From NCBI RefSeq assembly GCF_004135385.1, contig NZ_CP035493.1:3477440-3541439 (forward strand): a DNA stretch of 64,000 nucleotides. Reading direction: 5' to 3'. A program made the position numbers and the translations under genes. Every line of letters begins with the position of its first letter. Position 1 is the stretch's first letter. Shown in pieces: positions 20,986-30,512 of this stretch. The stretch comes from Xylanimonas protaetiae. Its GTDB lineage: Bacteria > Actinomycetota > Actinomycetes > Actinomycetales > Cellulomonadaceae. Below the pieces are notes generated by a model, which saw nothing but the letters and a program-made list of their open reading frames with translations, searched no databases and was not told the DNA's origin.

Positions 20986-21459
20986 TCAGTCCTGGCCGCT
21001 CTGCCGCCGGCGTCGCTGCTCGACGGCGGACCCGCGCCTGCGTTGCGACGCCCGGCTCCAACCGGCCCGCCGTGGTGACGACGCGTCTCCTGCTCGCTCC
21101 TCTTCCAGCTCCACGACGCCTCCATCGGGACTCCTGGGTCCCGCCGCGGCTCTACGCTCCTTCGCCTGGCGGATCCGGTCCGACTCCGCCGTCCGTCGCC
21201 GCATCAGCGTGACGCCGTCCACGTCGACGGGCTCCCAGGCATGGTTGTGCACGCGGAACGCGAGCCGTTGCTCGTTCCGTGCCGACCACACCATGAGCGC
21301 CCGCCCGCTGCCGACGTCCTCGACGATGCGCAGCCAGAGTCGTTCGCGCACGCGTGTCGACGCGTGCCCGACATAGACGCTGGCGCTGATCTCGAGCAGC
21401 CATCGGGTCAGCTCGCCGCGCAGCTTCTCCGGGGTCACGGAGAGGACGACGACGATCAC
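20986..21459 (-). CDS. cas2: CRISPR-associated endonuclease Cas2 (type I-E), long form
   Basis: The first 90 residues are a normal Cas2e: the beta-strand MIVVVLSVTPEKLRGELTRW, then GHASTRVRERLWLRIVE and SARNEQRLAFRVHNHAWEPVDVDG. Cas2 dimers bridge two Cas1 dimers in the spacer-integration complex. GTG 21459 overlaps the cas1 stop. The product is 157 residues, about 60 longer than E. coli Cas2; the tail is Arg/Glu/Ala-rich and low-complexity, and its DNA lies where the array leader would normally be. Whether the tail is translated or an opened-up leader cannot be told here. Confidence 0.9.
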   Translation of the reverse strand: MIVVVLSVTPEKLRGELTRWLLEISASVYVGHASTRVRERLWLRIVEDVGSGRALMVWSARNEQRLAFRVHNHAWEPVDVDGVTLMRRRTAESDRIRQAKERRAAAGPRSPDGGVVELEEERAGDASSPRRAGWSRASQRRRGSAVEQRRRRQSGQD

Positions 21460-22409
21460 CAGCCCGGGTCCCCGTCGTACTCGCCGTAGGCGGTGCCGCC
21501 GGCGACAGCACCCCGCGCCCCGTCCCAGAGCATGACGACGTCGGCGAGCTCGCCGACGTCCTCGTCCGCGACGTCACCGAGCAGCAGCCAGCGGACGTCG
21601 CGCACGCACCGTTCGAGCAAGCGTGCCTCGTGCATGCGGTCACGCATGGTGCGTCGCACGTGGCCGCCGACGTCGGCGAGCTCCATCGCGGCGGCCTCGA
21701 ACGCGACGGGGATGGCGAGCTCGGCCTTGTAGAGGTCGGCGACGTCGTAGACGAACGATCGTTCGTGCCCGGTGTGCACGAACCCGAGCCCGGGCGAGCA
21801 CCCGAGCGCCACGATGACGGCGTGCGCGACGCCGTACAGGCAGGTGGTCGCGGCGGAGAGCGCCTGGTTGACGACGTCGGACGCCGCGAAGTCGTCGGGC
21901 CGGTAGTCACGCCCTCCCCACGGGACCCCGGTGCGCTCCGAGTGCTCGCGGTACGTCTTGCGGACGCGGGCTCCCTCGCGGCCCCGGAGCTGCTGCATGG
22001 TCAGCGCGGCGACGTCCTCGCCGGGGAACCGCATCTCGTACATCTTGCGCGCGACGTCGAGTCGCGTGGTGCGCTTCGTGACGAGCTCGGCCTGCGCCTC
22101 GAGCAGGCGCGACGAGCGGGCGAGCGAGCGACCGTGCGCGTAGTAGCGCACCCCGCGCTCGCCCACCCACACGACGGTGGACCCGCTCTCGGCGAGCAGC
22201 ACCATGGCCTGGTGCGTCACTCGGGTGCCCGGTCCGAGCAGGAGGGCGCCGAGGGCCGCTGCCGGCACGTGCACGGTGCCGCGCTCGTCGGTCGCGGTGA
22301 TGGCGCTGGCGTCCCGTGAGATGACGGCGTGCTCGAGGTACAGGAACGTCATCCGGTCCTGGGCGCGCGCCAGCTCGGGCAGGGACGGCGGGCGCGCGCC
22401 CGGGATCAC
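21456..22409 (-). CDS. cas1: CRISPR-associated integrase Cas1 (type I-E)
   Basis: A 317-residue Cas1e, the integrase that inserts new spacers at the leader end. The N-terminal MTFLYLEHAVISRDASAI and the catalytic residues E145 (LRGREGARVR), H212 (GFVHTGHE), D222 and D225 (SFVYDVADLYK) are all present, so it should be active. GTG 22409 overlaps the cas6e stop; a much longer open frame upstream is a shadow of cas6e. Followed by cas2 with a GTGA overlap. Confidence 0.97.
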   Translation of the reverse strand: MIPGARPPSLPELARAQDRMTFLYLEHAVISRDASAITATDERGTVHVPAAALGALLLGPGTRVTHQAMVLLAESGSTVVWVGERGVRYYAHGRSLARSSRLLEAQAELVTKRTTRLDVARKMYEMRFPGEDVAALTMQQLRGREGARVRKTYREHSERTGVPWGGRDYRPDDFAASDVVNQALSAATTCLYGVAHAVIVALGCSPGLGFVHTGHERSFVYDVADLYKAELAIPVAFEAAAMELADVGGHVRRTMRDRMHEARLLERCVRDVRWLLLGDVADEDVGELADVVMLWDGARGAVAGGTAYGEYDGDPGW

Positions 22410-23044
22410 GGCCTGCCCTGCGGCGCGAGGGTCAGCAGCCCGCAGCCGTACCCCTTCGCGGGGCCCAGCCCGGCGACGAGCGCTGCCCGCAGCGCGTCCA
22501 CGTCGGTGATGTTCAGGACGCCGTCGAACGACGCCTTGGCGATGGTCACCGTGCCGGCGCCGCGCCGGAACCTGTCGGTGCGACGGTCGTGCACGACGAC
22601 GTCGGGCACGCCGTCGTGCTCGGGGACGGTGAAGCCCCAGCCCTTGGTGCGGGACAGGAACCACTCCTGCTGCTGGGAGACCGTGACGTGCCCCAGCCGC
22701 TTGCCCTCGTGGGTGCGCGACGGGTTCGCGGTGAGGCGGAACCGCCACGTCTGACCGGGCCGGAGCCGGTCGAGCAGGGTGCCGTAGGGGCGCACGGCCC
22801 AGGTGTCCTGCGTGGTCTGCCAGCCGGCCTGCTCGACGATGTGGGCGAAGTCGGGTGCCGGCCGGCTCACCACGTACAGCCGGCTGCGGTGCGCGTCCTG
22901 GTCGACGCGCCACAGCACGCGGCCACGTTCGGCGTCGTCCTGGGGGAAGGACGCCAGGACGGCGGCGTGCATCGCCTGCGGCGAGCCGAGCAGCTTGCGG
23001 CCGCCCCGGCGGGCGGGGTTGATCTGGATGCGCGAGAGGTACAT
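22406..23044 (-). CDS. cas6e: CRISPR crRNA endoribonuclease Cas6e (CasE/Cse3)
   Basis: A 212-residue double-RRM-like RNase that cuts each repeat 3' of its hairpin and stays in Cascade. The N-terminal MYLSRIQINPARRGGRKLLGSP is followed by MHAAV, whose histidine (H26) sits at the catalytic position of T. thermophilus Cse3; the C-terminal glycine-rich loop GLGPAKGYGCGLLTL is typical. ATG 23044 overlaps the cas5e stop. Its substrate hairpin, CCCCGC-GTAG-GCGGGG, is found in every array repeat and, altered but still paired, in the degenerate repeats near 30.5 kb. Confidence 0.95.
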   Translation of the reverse strand: MYLSRIQINPARRGGRKLLGSPQAMHAAVLASFPQDDAERGRVLWRVDQDAHRSRLYVVSRPAPDFAHIVEQAGWQTTQDTWAVRPYGTLLDRLRPGQTWRFRLTANPSRTHEGKRLGHVTVSQQQEWFLSRTKGWGFTVPEHDGVPDVVVHDRRTDRFRRGAGTVTIAKASFDGVLNITDVDALRAALVAGLGPAKGYGCGLLTLAPQGRP

Positions 23045-23763
23045 CAGGCTCCTCCGAGGGCGGCGAACGGGTCGTGCGAGGCGGCGCGCGGCGGGCGAGG
23101 CTGGTCGTTCACCACCGCCACGTGGGTACGGGAGACGGACCGCCACCCGTACTCGCGCAGGCGCGGGTCGAAGCTCACGGGTTCGTCGTGGTGCTCGGTG
23201 GCGGTGTGCGCCTGCTCTTCCGGCGGGACGGCGGCCGCGTCGACGAGGACCTCGACGTCGACCCGGGCGTCCTGCTTGCGGCGCCACCAGGGCGCCGCCT
23301 GCCACGGCTCGGCGTGCAGGGCAGCCCAGAGGCTCGCGTCGCGCGTGCCGAGCGTGACCGGGCCGACCGGCGGGCACGAGCGCCGCCCCAGGTAGAGCGG
23401 GAAGGCCGGGTGGCGCAGGGCGTCGTCGAGCGCGTCGATGAGCCCCTGCTCCCCTTCGACGGCCGCGACGAAGGTGGCGTCCGTGAGGTAGAACCGCTCC
23501 GTCAGGGGGAACGACCGGGTGCCGTCGGCAGTGCGGGTCGTGTGGAAGTCCCGCTCGACCCGTCCGGGCTGGTCCACGCGGACGCCGAACCGCAGCGACA
23601 GCAGCTCCTCGAGCGGGTCGGTGCGCCGCAGGCCGCGCGCGGCGGCCAGCAGCCCGATGACGCCGCTCTTGGTGGGCGCCTTCTCGGTGCCCCGCCGCGC
23701 GAAGCGTGACGACTCGCCCCACGCCTGCATGGGTCCCGACAGGCGCAGCAGCAGCGTCGTCAT
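23044..23763 (-). CDS. cas5e: CRISPR Cascade subunit Cas5e (CasD)
   Basis: A 239-residue Cas5e that holds the 5' handle of the crRNA in Cascade. The N-terminal MTTLLLRLSGPMQAWGESSRF and TEKAPTKSGVIGLLAAA are hallmark sequences. ATG 23763 overlaps the cas7e stop. The C-terminal 40 residues are Pro/Arg-rich. Position and size are standard for the I-E operon. Confidence 0.96.
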   Translation of the reverse strand: MTTLLLRLSGPMQAWGESSRFARRGTEKAPTKSGVIGLLAAARGLRRTDPLEELLSLRFGVRVDQPGRVERDFHTTRTADGTRSFPLTERFYLTDATFVAAVEGEQGLIDALDDALRHPAFPLYLGRRSCPPVGPVTLGTRDASLWAALHAEPWQAAPWWRRKQDARVDVEVLVDAAAVPPEEQAHTATEHHDEPVSFDPRLREYGWRSVSRTHVAVVNDQPRPPRAASHDPFAALGGA

Positions 23764-24887
23764 GCCGACGTGCGCTCGGTGACGGCCGCGGTGAGCGCCT
23801 GCACGACGCCGTCGAACGACGTGCGGTCCCCGAGCCCTTCGAGCGCGGCCCCGGCGGCACCGACGCCCACCACCCAGCTGCGCACGGGCGCGACGCCGTA
23901 GGCGTCGCCGATCTCCCCGGCGTACGCGGCGAGACGCTCGGCCGAGCGCTTGACGCGCCCGCCCTCGACGAGCTCGCGCACCGGCTCCTCGAACGCCCCG
24001 ACGTACGACACGGGCTGGTCCTCGCGCAGCGAGACGACGACGGCGTCGGGCAGGGTGCGGTTCGCGAAGGTGTTCTGCTTGCCGGTCGGCATCGACGTCG
24101 TGAAGGCACGCAGGAACGCGCCGACAGCACGGGACGCCGCCTCGGTGTCGCCGAGGTTGTCGACGAGGCGGTCGACGTCGATCGTCGCGTAGCGGTAGAG
24201 GGTCGACGAGTTGAACTCGACGGTGCCGATCATGCCGGCGCCCGCGTCCTCCTCGGCGTCGGCGGCCTTGTGGTCGTCGACGGCGGTGAAGTAGTCGTAC
24301 TCGGTCTCGACGGCGTGGGTGCTCAGGGCGTGCGCGACCTGGCATGCGGCGTCGACGTTGAGGTCCGTGACGTCGGCGACCATGCGGCCGAACAGGGCCA
24401 GGTCGATGGAGTTCTTGCCCTTGACCAGCGCCTGCGCGGCCTTCTTGTCCAGCTTCTCGCCGCCGTCGAGGGCGGCCACGGCGACGTCGGCGAGCGCGGC
24501 GATCTGCTGCGCCGAGAGGAACACGAGGTAGCCGGCCTCGGCCGGGGTTCCCTTCGTCGCCCCGCGCGGCTCCTTGACGGTGATGCCGACGGCGCCGAGC
24601 ACCTCCGCGGCAGCCTTCTGCGCGTCCTCGACGGACGTGTCGGGCCGCAGCGCCACGATCTTCTCGCCGAGCAGCTCGACGACCCGCTTGGTGCGCGTCC
24701 CGAGCTCGGAGGCGTCGAGGTGCCCCGCGAAGTCGCGGCGCGTCGCGCGCTTCCACGCCTGGGACGAGACGCGGGCGCGGCGCACGCCGCCGTACATCGC
24801 CGTCTTGGGAGAGCCGGTGTCGTCGCGGTTGAGGTTGCTCGGCGGGACGGTCTGCAGGACGTGGAGGTCGACGATGGTGCGGGTCAC
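23760..24887 (-). CDS. cas7e: CRISPR Cascade backbone subunit Cas7e (CasC/Cse4)
   Basis: A 375-residue Cas7e, six copies of which coat the crRNA and flip out every sixth spacer base. VDLHVLQTVPPSNLNRDDTGSP, KTAMYGGVRRARVSSQAWKR, and DLALFGRMVAD are typical. GTG 24887 with GAGGAG upstream overlaps the cse2 stop. No truncation or missing segment is visible. Confidence 0.96.
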   Translation of the reverse strand: MTRTIVDLHVLQTVPPSNLNRDDTGSPKTAMYGGVRRARVSSQAWKRATRRDFAGHLDASELGTRTKRVVELLGEKIVALRPDTSVEDAQKAAAEVLGAVGITVKEPRGATKGTPAEAGYLVFLSAQQIAALADVAVAALDGGEKLDKKAAQALVKGKNSIDLALFGRMVADVTDLNVDAACQVAHALSTHAVETEYDYFTAVDDHKAADAEEDAGAGMIGTVEFNSSTLYRYATIDVDRLVDNLGDTEAASRAVGAFLRAFTTSMPTGKQNTFANRTLPDAVVVSLREDQPVSYVGAFEEPVRELVEGGRVKRSAERLAAYAGEIGDAYGVAPVRSWVVGVGAAGAALEGLGDRTSFDGVVQALTAAVTERTSA

Positions 24888-25579
24888 TGCTGCTCCTCGG
24901 TGGGCGGGGCGGGGATGTCGCCGGCGGCCGCTGCATCGCGGTCCTGGCGAGGGTCGGGGCGGGGGTCGAGGTGGTAGAGCTGGCGAGCCCAGCGGCGGCG
25001 CACGTCGCCCGCCTGACCCGGCTGCTGGAACTGCACGAGGTCGTCGGCGAGCAGCCCGTAGTCGAGCCCCTCGTCGCCGCCGCGCAGCTGGGTGACCAGC
25101 CCGCGCAGGTGGTGGGCGAGCTCGTCGGGTGTGGCAGCGGTGACGGCCGCGTCGAACCGCCGGCGCAGCGACGAGATGCGGTCGTCCTCGGCGCCGCCCT
25201 GCTTGCGCTCGAGCCGGGCGACGGCCTGCCCGAGGCCGACGCCCGGGCGGTGCATGCCGGCGTCACGCGACTGCTGGTGGGTGGCGAAGAGCGTCATTGC
25301 GGTGTGCACCGCCCACTCCTGGACCGTGGGGCCGTCGCCCCACGGCGTTCCCGGGACGCCGTCGACGGTCTGCGACCAGATCGCGGGGTCGGTGCCGGGC
25401 TCCTTGCCGGCGTTTGCCCGCAGCCGCGCCAGCGTGGCGACGACGGCGGACCTGTGGCGCCCCGCCTGGAGGGTGGCGGCCCGGCGCTGGATGAGGAAGC
25501 CGACCTCGCGATAGTGGACGCGCGGCTCCTCCGGGGAGGGGGTCTGCTCGGTCGGGGTCTCGGGCACGGTGGTGCTCAT
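24884..25579 (-). CDS. cse2: CRISPR Cascade small subunit Cse2 (CasB)
   Basis: A 231-residue Cse2, the helical small subunit present as a dimer in Cascade and stabilising the displaced strand. The core from about residue 35 (AATLQAGRHRSAVVATLARLR) to 195 matches the family; both ends (Pro/Thr-rich N terminus and Asp/Ala/Pro-rich C terminus) are likely disordered. ATG 25579 overlaps the cse1 stop. Confidence 0.92.
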   Translation of the reverse strand: MSTTVPETPTEQTPSPEEPRVHYREVGFLIQRRAATLQAGRHRSAVVATLARLRANAGKEPGTDPAIWSQTVDGVPGTPWGDGPTVQEWAVHTAMTLFATHQQSRDAGMHRPGVGLGQAVARLERKQGGAEDDRISSLRRRFDAAVTAATPDELAHHLRGLVTQLRGGDEGLDYGLLADDLVQFQQPGQAGDVRRRWARQLYHLDPRPDPRQDRDAAAAGDIPAPPTEEQQ

Positions 25580-27270
25580 GCCACCTCCTCGGTGGTGGTC
25601 GCCTGCTCGGCGGTGGTGGGTGCCTGCTCGAACGCGTGGGGCAGCACCTCGCGCAGCTTCTTGCGAAACCAGCGCTCGGCGATGCCGACGTCGCGGAACT
25701 GCCCGCCGCTGGTGCGGCCGACGAGGGCGGCTGGCCCGGCGGCCGCGATCACGTCACGGGCGATCGTCTGGACGACGCCCAGCGCGGCGCGCTGCCAGAC
25801 GGCACGCCGCTCAGCGGGCTCCACGCCAGGGCGCAGGCTGGTGACCCACCTGCGGAACTCTCGGTCGAGCGCGTCGTACGCCTCAGCCGACGCGCGGTCG
25901 CGAGGGCCGTCGTCGTCGGAGGCGCCGCCCGCGGCGAGCGCCACGTTCTGGGCGAGCGACCCGAGGGCGAAGACGGCCTTCTCGGCGCAGTCGACGGCGA
26001 GGACGGCGACGTCGGCCAGCGGCCTCCCGTCCTCGGTGAGCAGAGCGGTCGGGAGCGTCAGGGTGTCGGCCACGAGCTCGGCGTAGACGGACTCGTTGCT
26101 GCCGTACTCGATCCCGACGGCCTGGACGTCGATCTGCTCGGCGCCGAGCAGGCCGTGGCGGCGCAGGTACACGGCCCACTCGATCACTGCCGGTGAACGG
26201 CGGCGGGACGGCAGCCCGGCGCCTGCGGGCTCGCTCATCCCGGGAATCAGCGCGGAGAGGCCACGCCAGAACGCGCGCTCAGGATCATGCTTGGCGGGCA
26301 TGTACGTGTGCGCGCCCCGCGCCTTGGTCTGCACCGGGGAGTAGCGCCAGGAGGTCATGGGCTCGACGTCGAACCGGTTGTGCGGGGTGGCACGGTCGCC
26401 CTGCGCGTTGACGACGCCGGTGCAGCGCTCGTCGTCGCCGAAGAGACGGATCCGTCGGGTCGGCCAGGTGTAGAGGTCGACGGGTCCGGTGGGCTGGCGG
26501 TAGGTGAGGCTCTTGACGTCCGCGACCTCGGCGGGCCAGCCCTCGGGCGCGGCGCCGAGCGGCGCTCGCTCCCACGCTGGCAGGTCGTCCTCGCCACCCA
26601 AGAGGCCCACCTCGTCGGGCGCGATCAGGTTGAGCAGGAGCGTCTCGCGCAACGTCGCACCGTGCAGGTGGACGCCCCCGATCTGGCCTGCCCACCCGGT
26701 GCCGATGCCGAACCCCTTGCCGCTGCTGACCCGGGGATCGTCCACTGCCCCAGAGTGGATCCCGGAGACGTCGAAGGCGTGCGCGTGCACCAGCCAGCGG
26801 GCGGCCTCGGGCCAGGATGCCGTCTCGAGGTTGTCCCCGAGCCGCGTCGTCATGAACGTCGACGTGCCCGGCCCGTCGCACACGATGCGGCTGAGCCCGA
26901 ACACCTCGTCCTTGGCCGTGCGCAGATCGGGCACCTGGAGGAACGGGTGCGTGGGGTGCCGCAGCCAGAACCGGTCATGGACGGCGTCGAGGTAGGCGTC
27001 GACGCGTGCCAGCGTCGCGTCCCAGCCGTCGCGCACCTCGGCCCAGTGGTCCGCGTCGGCCGGGCCTTCGACCGCACGGTGCAGCACCGCGAGCAGCAGG
27101 CGCAGGTGGGCGAACGCCTGCGTGGGCAGGTCCCCCACGAGGCGGCGCAGCTCACCGGAGCGGCGGAACGCGTCTCGCACCGACACCTCGGTCTGACGCC
27201 CGCCGGCGTCGATCACCGGCAGCCAGGGTTCGTCCACGAGGTTGAACCGCGGCTCCGTCGGCTCCGTCAT
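25576..27270 (-). CDS. cse1: CRISPR Cascade large subunit Cse1 (CasA, Cas8e)
   Basis: A 564-residue Cas8e, which reads the PAM and recruits Cas3. RFNLVDEPWLPVI at the N terminus, FGIGTGWAGQIGGVHLHG in the middle and the C-terminal four-helix bundle identify it. ATG 27270 overlaps the cas3 stop. It is the subunit expected to read the AAC/AAG-type PAM inferred from the spacer edges in this array. Confidence 0.95.
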   Translation of the reverse strand: MTEPTEPRFNLVDEPWLPVIDAGGRQTEVSVRDAFRRSGELRRLVGDLPTQAFAHLRLLLAVLHRAVEGPADADHWAEVRDGWDATLARVDAYLDAVHDRFWLRHPTHPFLQVPDLRTAKDEVFGLSRIVCDGPGTSTFMTTRLGDNLETASWPEAARWLVHAHAFDVSGIHSGAVDDPRVSSGKGFGIGTGWAGQIGGVHLHGATLRETLLLNLIAPDEVGLLGGEDDLPAWERAPLGAAPEGWPAEVADVKSLTYRQPTGPVDLYTWPTRRIRLFGDDERCTGVVNAQGDRATPHNRFDVEPMTSWRYSPVQTKARGAHTYMPAKHDPERAFWRGLSALIPGMSEPAGAGLPSRRRSPAVIEWAVYLRRHGLLGAEQIDVQAVGIEYGSNESVYAELVADTLTLPTALLTEDGRPLADVAVLAVDCAEKAVFALGSLAQNVALAAGGASDDDGPRDRASAEAYDALDREFRRWVTSLRPGVEPAERRAVWQRAALGVVQTIARDVIAAAGPAALVGRTSGGQFRDVGIAERWFRKKLREVLPHAFEQAPTTAEQATTTEEVA

Positions 27271-30200
27271 CGGACCTCCTCCACGTCGAGACCGGTCTGC
27301 GGGTCGTAGGTCACCACGAAGCCGGGGATGGTCGCGCGCCTGGTGGCGTCGAGCGGCAGCACGAGCTGGCCTGCCAGGTCCGGTGACGTCTGCCAGGCGT
27401 CGACGACCAGCGACTCGAGGTGTTCCAGCACGTCATCTCCCTGTTTGCCTCGGGCAACGTGGCCGGGCAGACGCACCGTAGCGGCGGCGAGGGCCCGGCG
27501 GGCGGCCAGGCGAGGAACTTCACCCATCGGCACCGACTCCCCCGCAACCCCGCGGTGCTCACCCTCGAGCCAGTCCGGCAGCCGCCACTGACCGCCCGAG
27601 TCCTGCTGGACGACGATCACCTCGAACGAGTCCTCGCTGTCGCGCACCTGCGCCTTGCCGTCACCTGTGTCCGCCTCGCCGACGCTCCCGTCGAGCCAGC
27701 CCACCAGGTCTCCGCGCGCCCGCGGCGGGGGCAGCCGGAAGGTGCGAGCCCGGGACTCGGCAGCGGATCGGCCCTGCTGGTCCACGAGTGCAGCCTCGGC
27801 CATGCCCGCCTGCCAGTCCGCCGGGCCGAGGGGCGCCTCCTCGTAGGCCTCGGCAACGAGCGGAGCGATGTCCACGGGCAGCTCGATCGCCCATGAGACA
27901 CCGGCGACGCGCAGCACCTGCGCCGCAGCCCGCAGCAGCAGATGCCTGCCGTACACCGCGACGGATCCGCGCGGCAGCTCGACTGGCGACGTCGCCCAGT
28001 CCGCCCCGACGACGACGCAGCGCGCCTCGCTCAGCCCTGGCGGGCGATGGTCCGCCGGCCGCTCATGCCGGTGCAGTCGTCCGATGCGCTGGAGGAGCAG
28101 GTCGGTGGGCGCAAGGTCGGTCACGAGCAGGTCGAAGTCGACGTCGAGGCTCTGCTCGACCACCTGCGTCGCGACCACGACGAGCCGCCGGGGGCGCTTC
28201 CCTCGCGTGCCGCCCTCCGGCGGCGGGCCAAGCTGCTCGACCAGCGCCGCCTCGCGGACCTTGCGGTCGCCGGCCAGGAACCGTGAGTGCAGCAGCGTCG
28301 CGTCGTCGCCGAGCTCGGCCGCGAGCGCCCGGTACGTCTCCTGCGCACGCTTCACGGTGTTGCGGACCACCAGCACGCACCCGCCGTCGCGCACCGCGTC
28401 GGCGACCTGGGCGACGACGCCGTCGTCGTCGCCGGGCCCGGTCTCCAGTAGGACCCGTCGCGGGCGGGACGTCCCGTCGACCGCCCGCGACACCGGGACC
28501 CCGCCCTCCAGCGACGTCACGACGGACGACGACGGCGCGGGCGACGAGGCGGCCGACGACGGAGCGGGCTGGGTCTGCGGGGACACCTCGTCGGCAGCGG
28601 CGCCGGGGACGACAGCAGGAGCGACGACGGACGCGACGCCAGGAACGACGCCCGAAGCGACGCCAGGAACCGCGCCCGGCGCCCGCCGCGACCAGCCGCG
28701 ACGCGCCGGCCTGTCGACGGCCTGCGCACCACGCCGGTACGCCTCGACGAGCCGGTCGCGCAGCGAGGGCGGCAGCGTCGCGGAGAGCGCGACGACGGGC
28801 ACCCGGTACGCGCCGAGCCACTCGAGGGCACGCTCCAGGTAGGTGTTCATGTAGGCGTCGAAGGAGTGCACTTCGTCGAGGATCACGACCTTGCGGGCGA
28901 GCGCCAGGTGCCGCAGGGCCACGTGCCGCGACTGCAGCGCCCCGAAGAGCACCTGGTCGATGGTGCCCACGACGAAGTCGGCGAGCACGCCCTTGCGTCG
29001 GCCGTTCATCCAGCCGTCCACGTAGGCGCCGCCCAGCGCCTGCGACGCCGCCGCCCGGCCGCCGTCCGCGTCGCGGCCGACGTCGCGGGCCGTGGACGCC
29101 CCACGCGGGACCGCCGCGTACTCGGGGTTGAGCCACGCCTTGCCGTGCGCGAGGAACACGGACCGCCGCTCGGCGTCGTCCCCGCCGTCGGGCACCAGAG
29201 CGGACCCGACGGCGGTGGGCGCGCCGAGCCGGGTGATCCATCGCATGACGCGGCGGAACATGGCGTCGGCGGTGGCCTGGGTGGGCAGCGCGACGAGCAC
29301 GCCGCCGGCGCCGGTGCGCGCGGCGAGCACCTCGGCGGCGAGCATGGCCGCCTCGGTCTTGCCCTCGCCCATGGGTGCCTCGACCACGAGGATGCCGGCG
29401 GGGTCCATCGTGCGGGCCGCCTCGACGACGGCGATCTGGACGGGGCGGGCCTTCGCGCCCTCCGAGAGCTCGAAGCGGGTGGCGAGGAGCTCGTCTGCCG
29501 TCGCGGCGACGTCGAGGGTGTCCCACGGGCGGGGCAGGTGGACCCGGCCCCAGGCGGCGGCGAGCCGTGCCTCGTCGTCGTCCCCGGGCTGGTCGAGTGG
29601 CCGGCGGCTGCCGACGGGTGTCAAGGGGAAGAGGTCGGCGTTGGAGGAGAGCCAGTCGGCGACGACGACGAGACTCAGCGCGAGTGCGAGGACCGTGGTG
29701 GGCAGTCCCTTCCACGCGTCCCCGACGAGGTGCTCCGAGGCACCGACGTGCTCCGCGACGTGGTCGAGGAGCTCATCCTGGACGGCCTCCCACGTGCCGA
29801 CGCCGAGGAGCTCGCCCGACGGCGTGAGGTGGCCGCCCGTCGAGCGCGCGGCGCGCGAGCGCTCGAGGTCCATGACCCCCGGGGTGACCCCGTGGTGCCC
29901 GCCGACGACGGAGCCGAGCGTCGCGGCGTCCCGCACCCGCCAGCCGTGACGGAGCCCGAGCCAGCGCTCGAGGATCACCTGACCGGCGATCCCGTGCGGC
30001 ATCGTAGAACGCTCCGGGATCGCCACCGGCATAGTGAGACCAGCCTGGTGCATCTGGTCGCGCAGCACGCCGACCTGGACGGCGAACGCAGGGGTCGCCT
30101 TCCCGATGTCGTGCACGCCTGCGAGGAACACGACGAGCGTCCGGCCCCCGTCCTCGCCGCCCGCCGCCTTGGCGATCAGGTCGCGCACCCCGCGCGGGAG

Positions 30201-30338
30201 CCACTCGTCCCAGAGCCGTCCGGCCACGGCGGCGGCGTCGCGCAGATGCCGCCACAGCGGCGCCCACTCCTCGATCTCGGGGCGGTTCATGGGCCAGCTC
30301 TTGGCCCACACGCTCCGAGCGGGGTCGCTCAACACCAT
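27267..30338 (-). CDS. cas3: CRISPR-associated helicase/nuclease Cas3 with HD domain
   Basis: A 1023-residue HD-nuclease/SF2-helicase fusion that degrades DNA marked by Cascade. The HD domain shows H31, HDIGKA (H76, D77) and GGHHG (147-150). The helicase has Walker A APMGEGKTE (321-329), DEVH (488-491) and SAT (519-521). Between the helicase halves, about residues 545-610, is a low-complexity linker of repeated PGVAS/VVPGVAS-like units and Ser/Pro runs, not usual in Cas3. ATG 30338 is preceded by GGAGG at 30350-30346, so this start is preferred over M17. First gene of the cas operon. Confidence 0.95.
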   Translation of the reverse strand: MVLSDPARSVWAKSWPMNRPEIEEWAPLWRHLRDAAAVAGRLWDEWLPRGVRDLIAKAAGGEDGGRTLVVFLAGVHDIGKATPAFAVQVGVLRDQMHQAGLTMPVAIPERSTMPHGIAGQVILERWLGLRHGWRVRDAATLGSVVGGHHGVTPGVMDLERSRAARSTGGHLTPSGELLGVGTWEAVQDELLDHVAEHVGASEHLVGDAWKGLPTTVLALALSLVVVADWLSSNADLFPLTPVGSRRPLDQPGDDDEARLAAAWGRVHLPRPWDTLDVAATADELLATRFELSEGAKARPVQIAVVEAARTMDPAGILVVEAPMGEGKTEAAMLAAEVLAARTGAGGVLVALPTQATADAMFRRVMRWITRLGAPTAVGSALVPDGGDDAERRSVFLAHGKAWLNPEYAAVPRGASTARDVGRDADGGRAAASQALGGAYVDGWMNGRRKGVLADFVVGTIDQVLFGALQSRHVALRHLALARKVVILDEVHSFDAYMNTYLERALEWLGAYRVPVVALSATLPPSLRDRLVEAYRRGAQAVDRPARRGWSRRAPGAVPGVASGVVPGVASVVAPAVVPGAAADEVSPQTQPAPSSAASSPAPSSSVVTSLEGGVPVSRAVDGTSRPRRVLLETGPGDDDGVVAQVADAVRDGGCVLVVRNTVKRAQETYRALAAELGDDATLLHSRFLAGDRKVREAALVEQLGPPPEGGTRGKRPRRLVVVATQVVEQSLDVDFDLLVTDLAPTDLLLQRIGRLHRHERPADHRPPGLSEARCVVVGADWATSPVELPRGSVAVYGRHLLLRAAAQVLRVAGVSWAIELPVDIAPLVAEAYEEAPLGPADWQAGMAEAALVDQQGRSAAESRARTFRLPPPRARGDLVGWLDGSVGEADTGDGKAQVRDSEDSFEVIVVQQDSGGQWRLPDWLEGEHRGVAGESVPMGEVPRLAARRALAAATVRLPGHVARGKQGDDVLEHLESLVVDAWQTSPDLAGQLVLPLDATRRATIPGFVVTYDPQTGLDVEEVR

Positions 30339-30512
30339 CCGATGGCCCTCCGTCGCACCAACGAGAAGCCGGTGGAGACTGTCACCACCGACGCGAAAAC
30401 CGTTTCACGGCGCCCCGCCGCCGTGCCAGCGAGGTGGCGCATGTGAACGGGTGTCGCGCACATGTGCCCACCGGTCTGGAAGACGAAGCCACGCGGCGGC
30501 AACGCGGCAACG

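Noticed and set aside
30345-30362. Another similarity of the pseudo-spacer to sequence just before the cas3 ribosome site
   Set aside because: It needs a one-base gap, covers only about 13 bases and has no AAC/AAG next to it; the ungapped 22/34 match at 30635 is far better.
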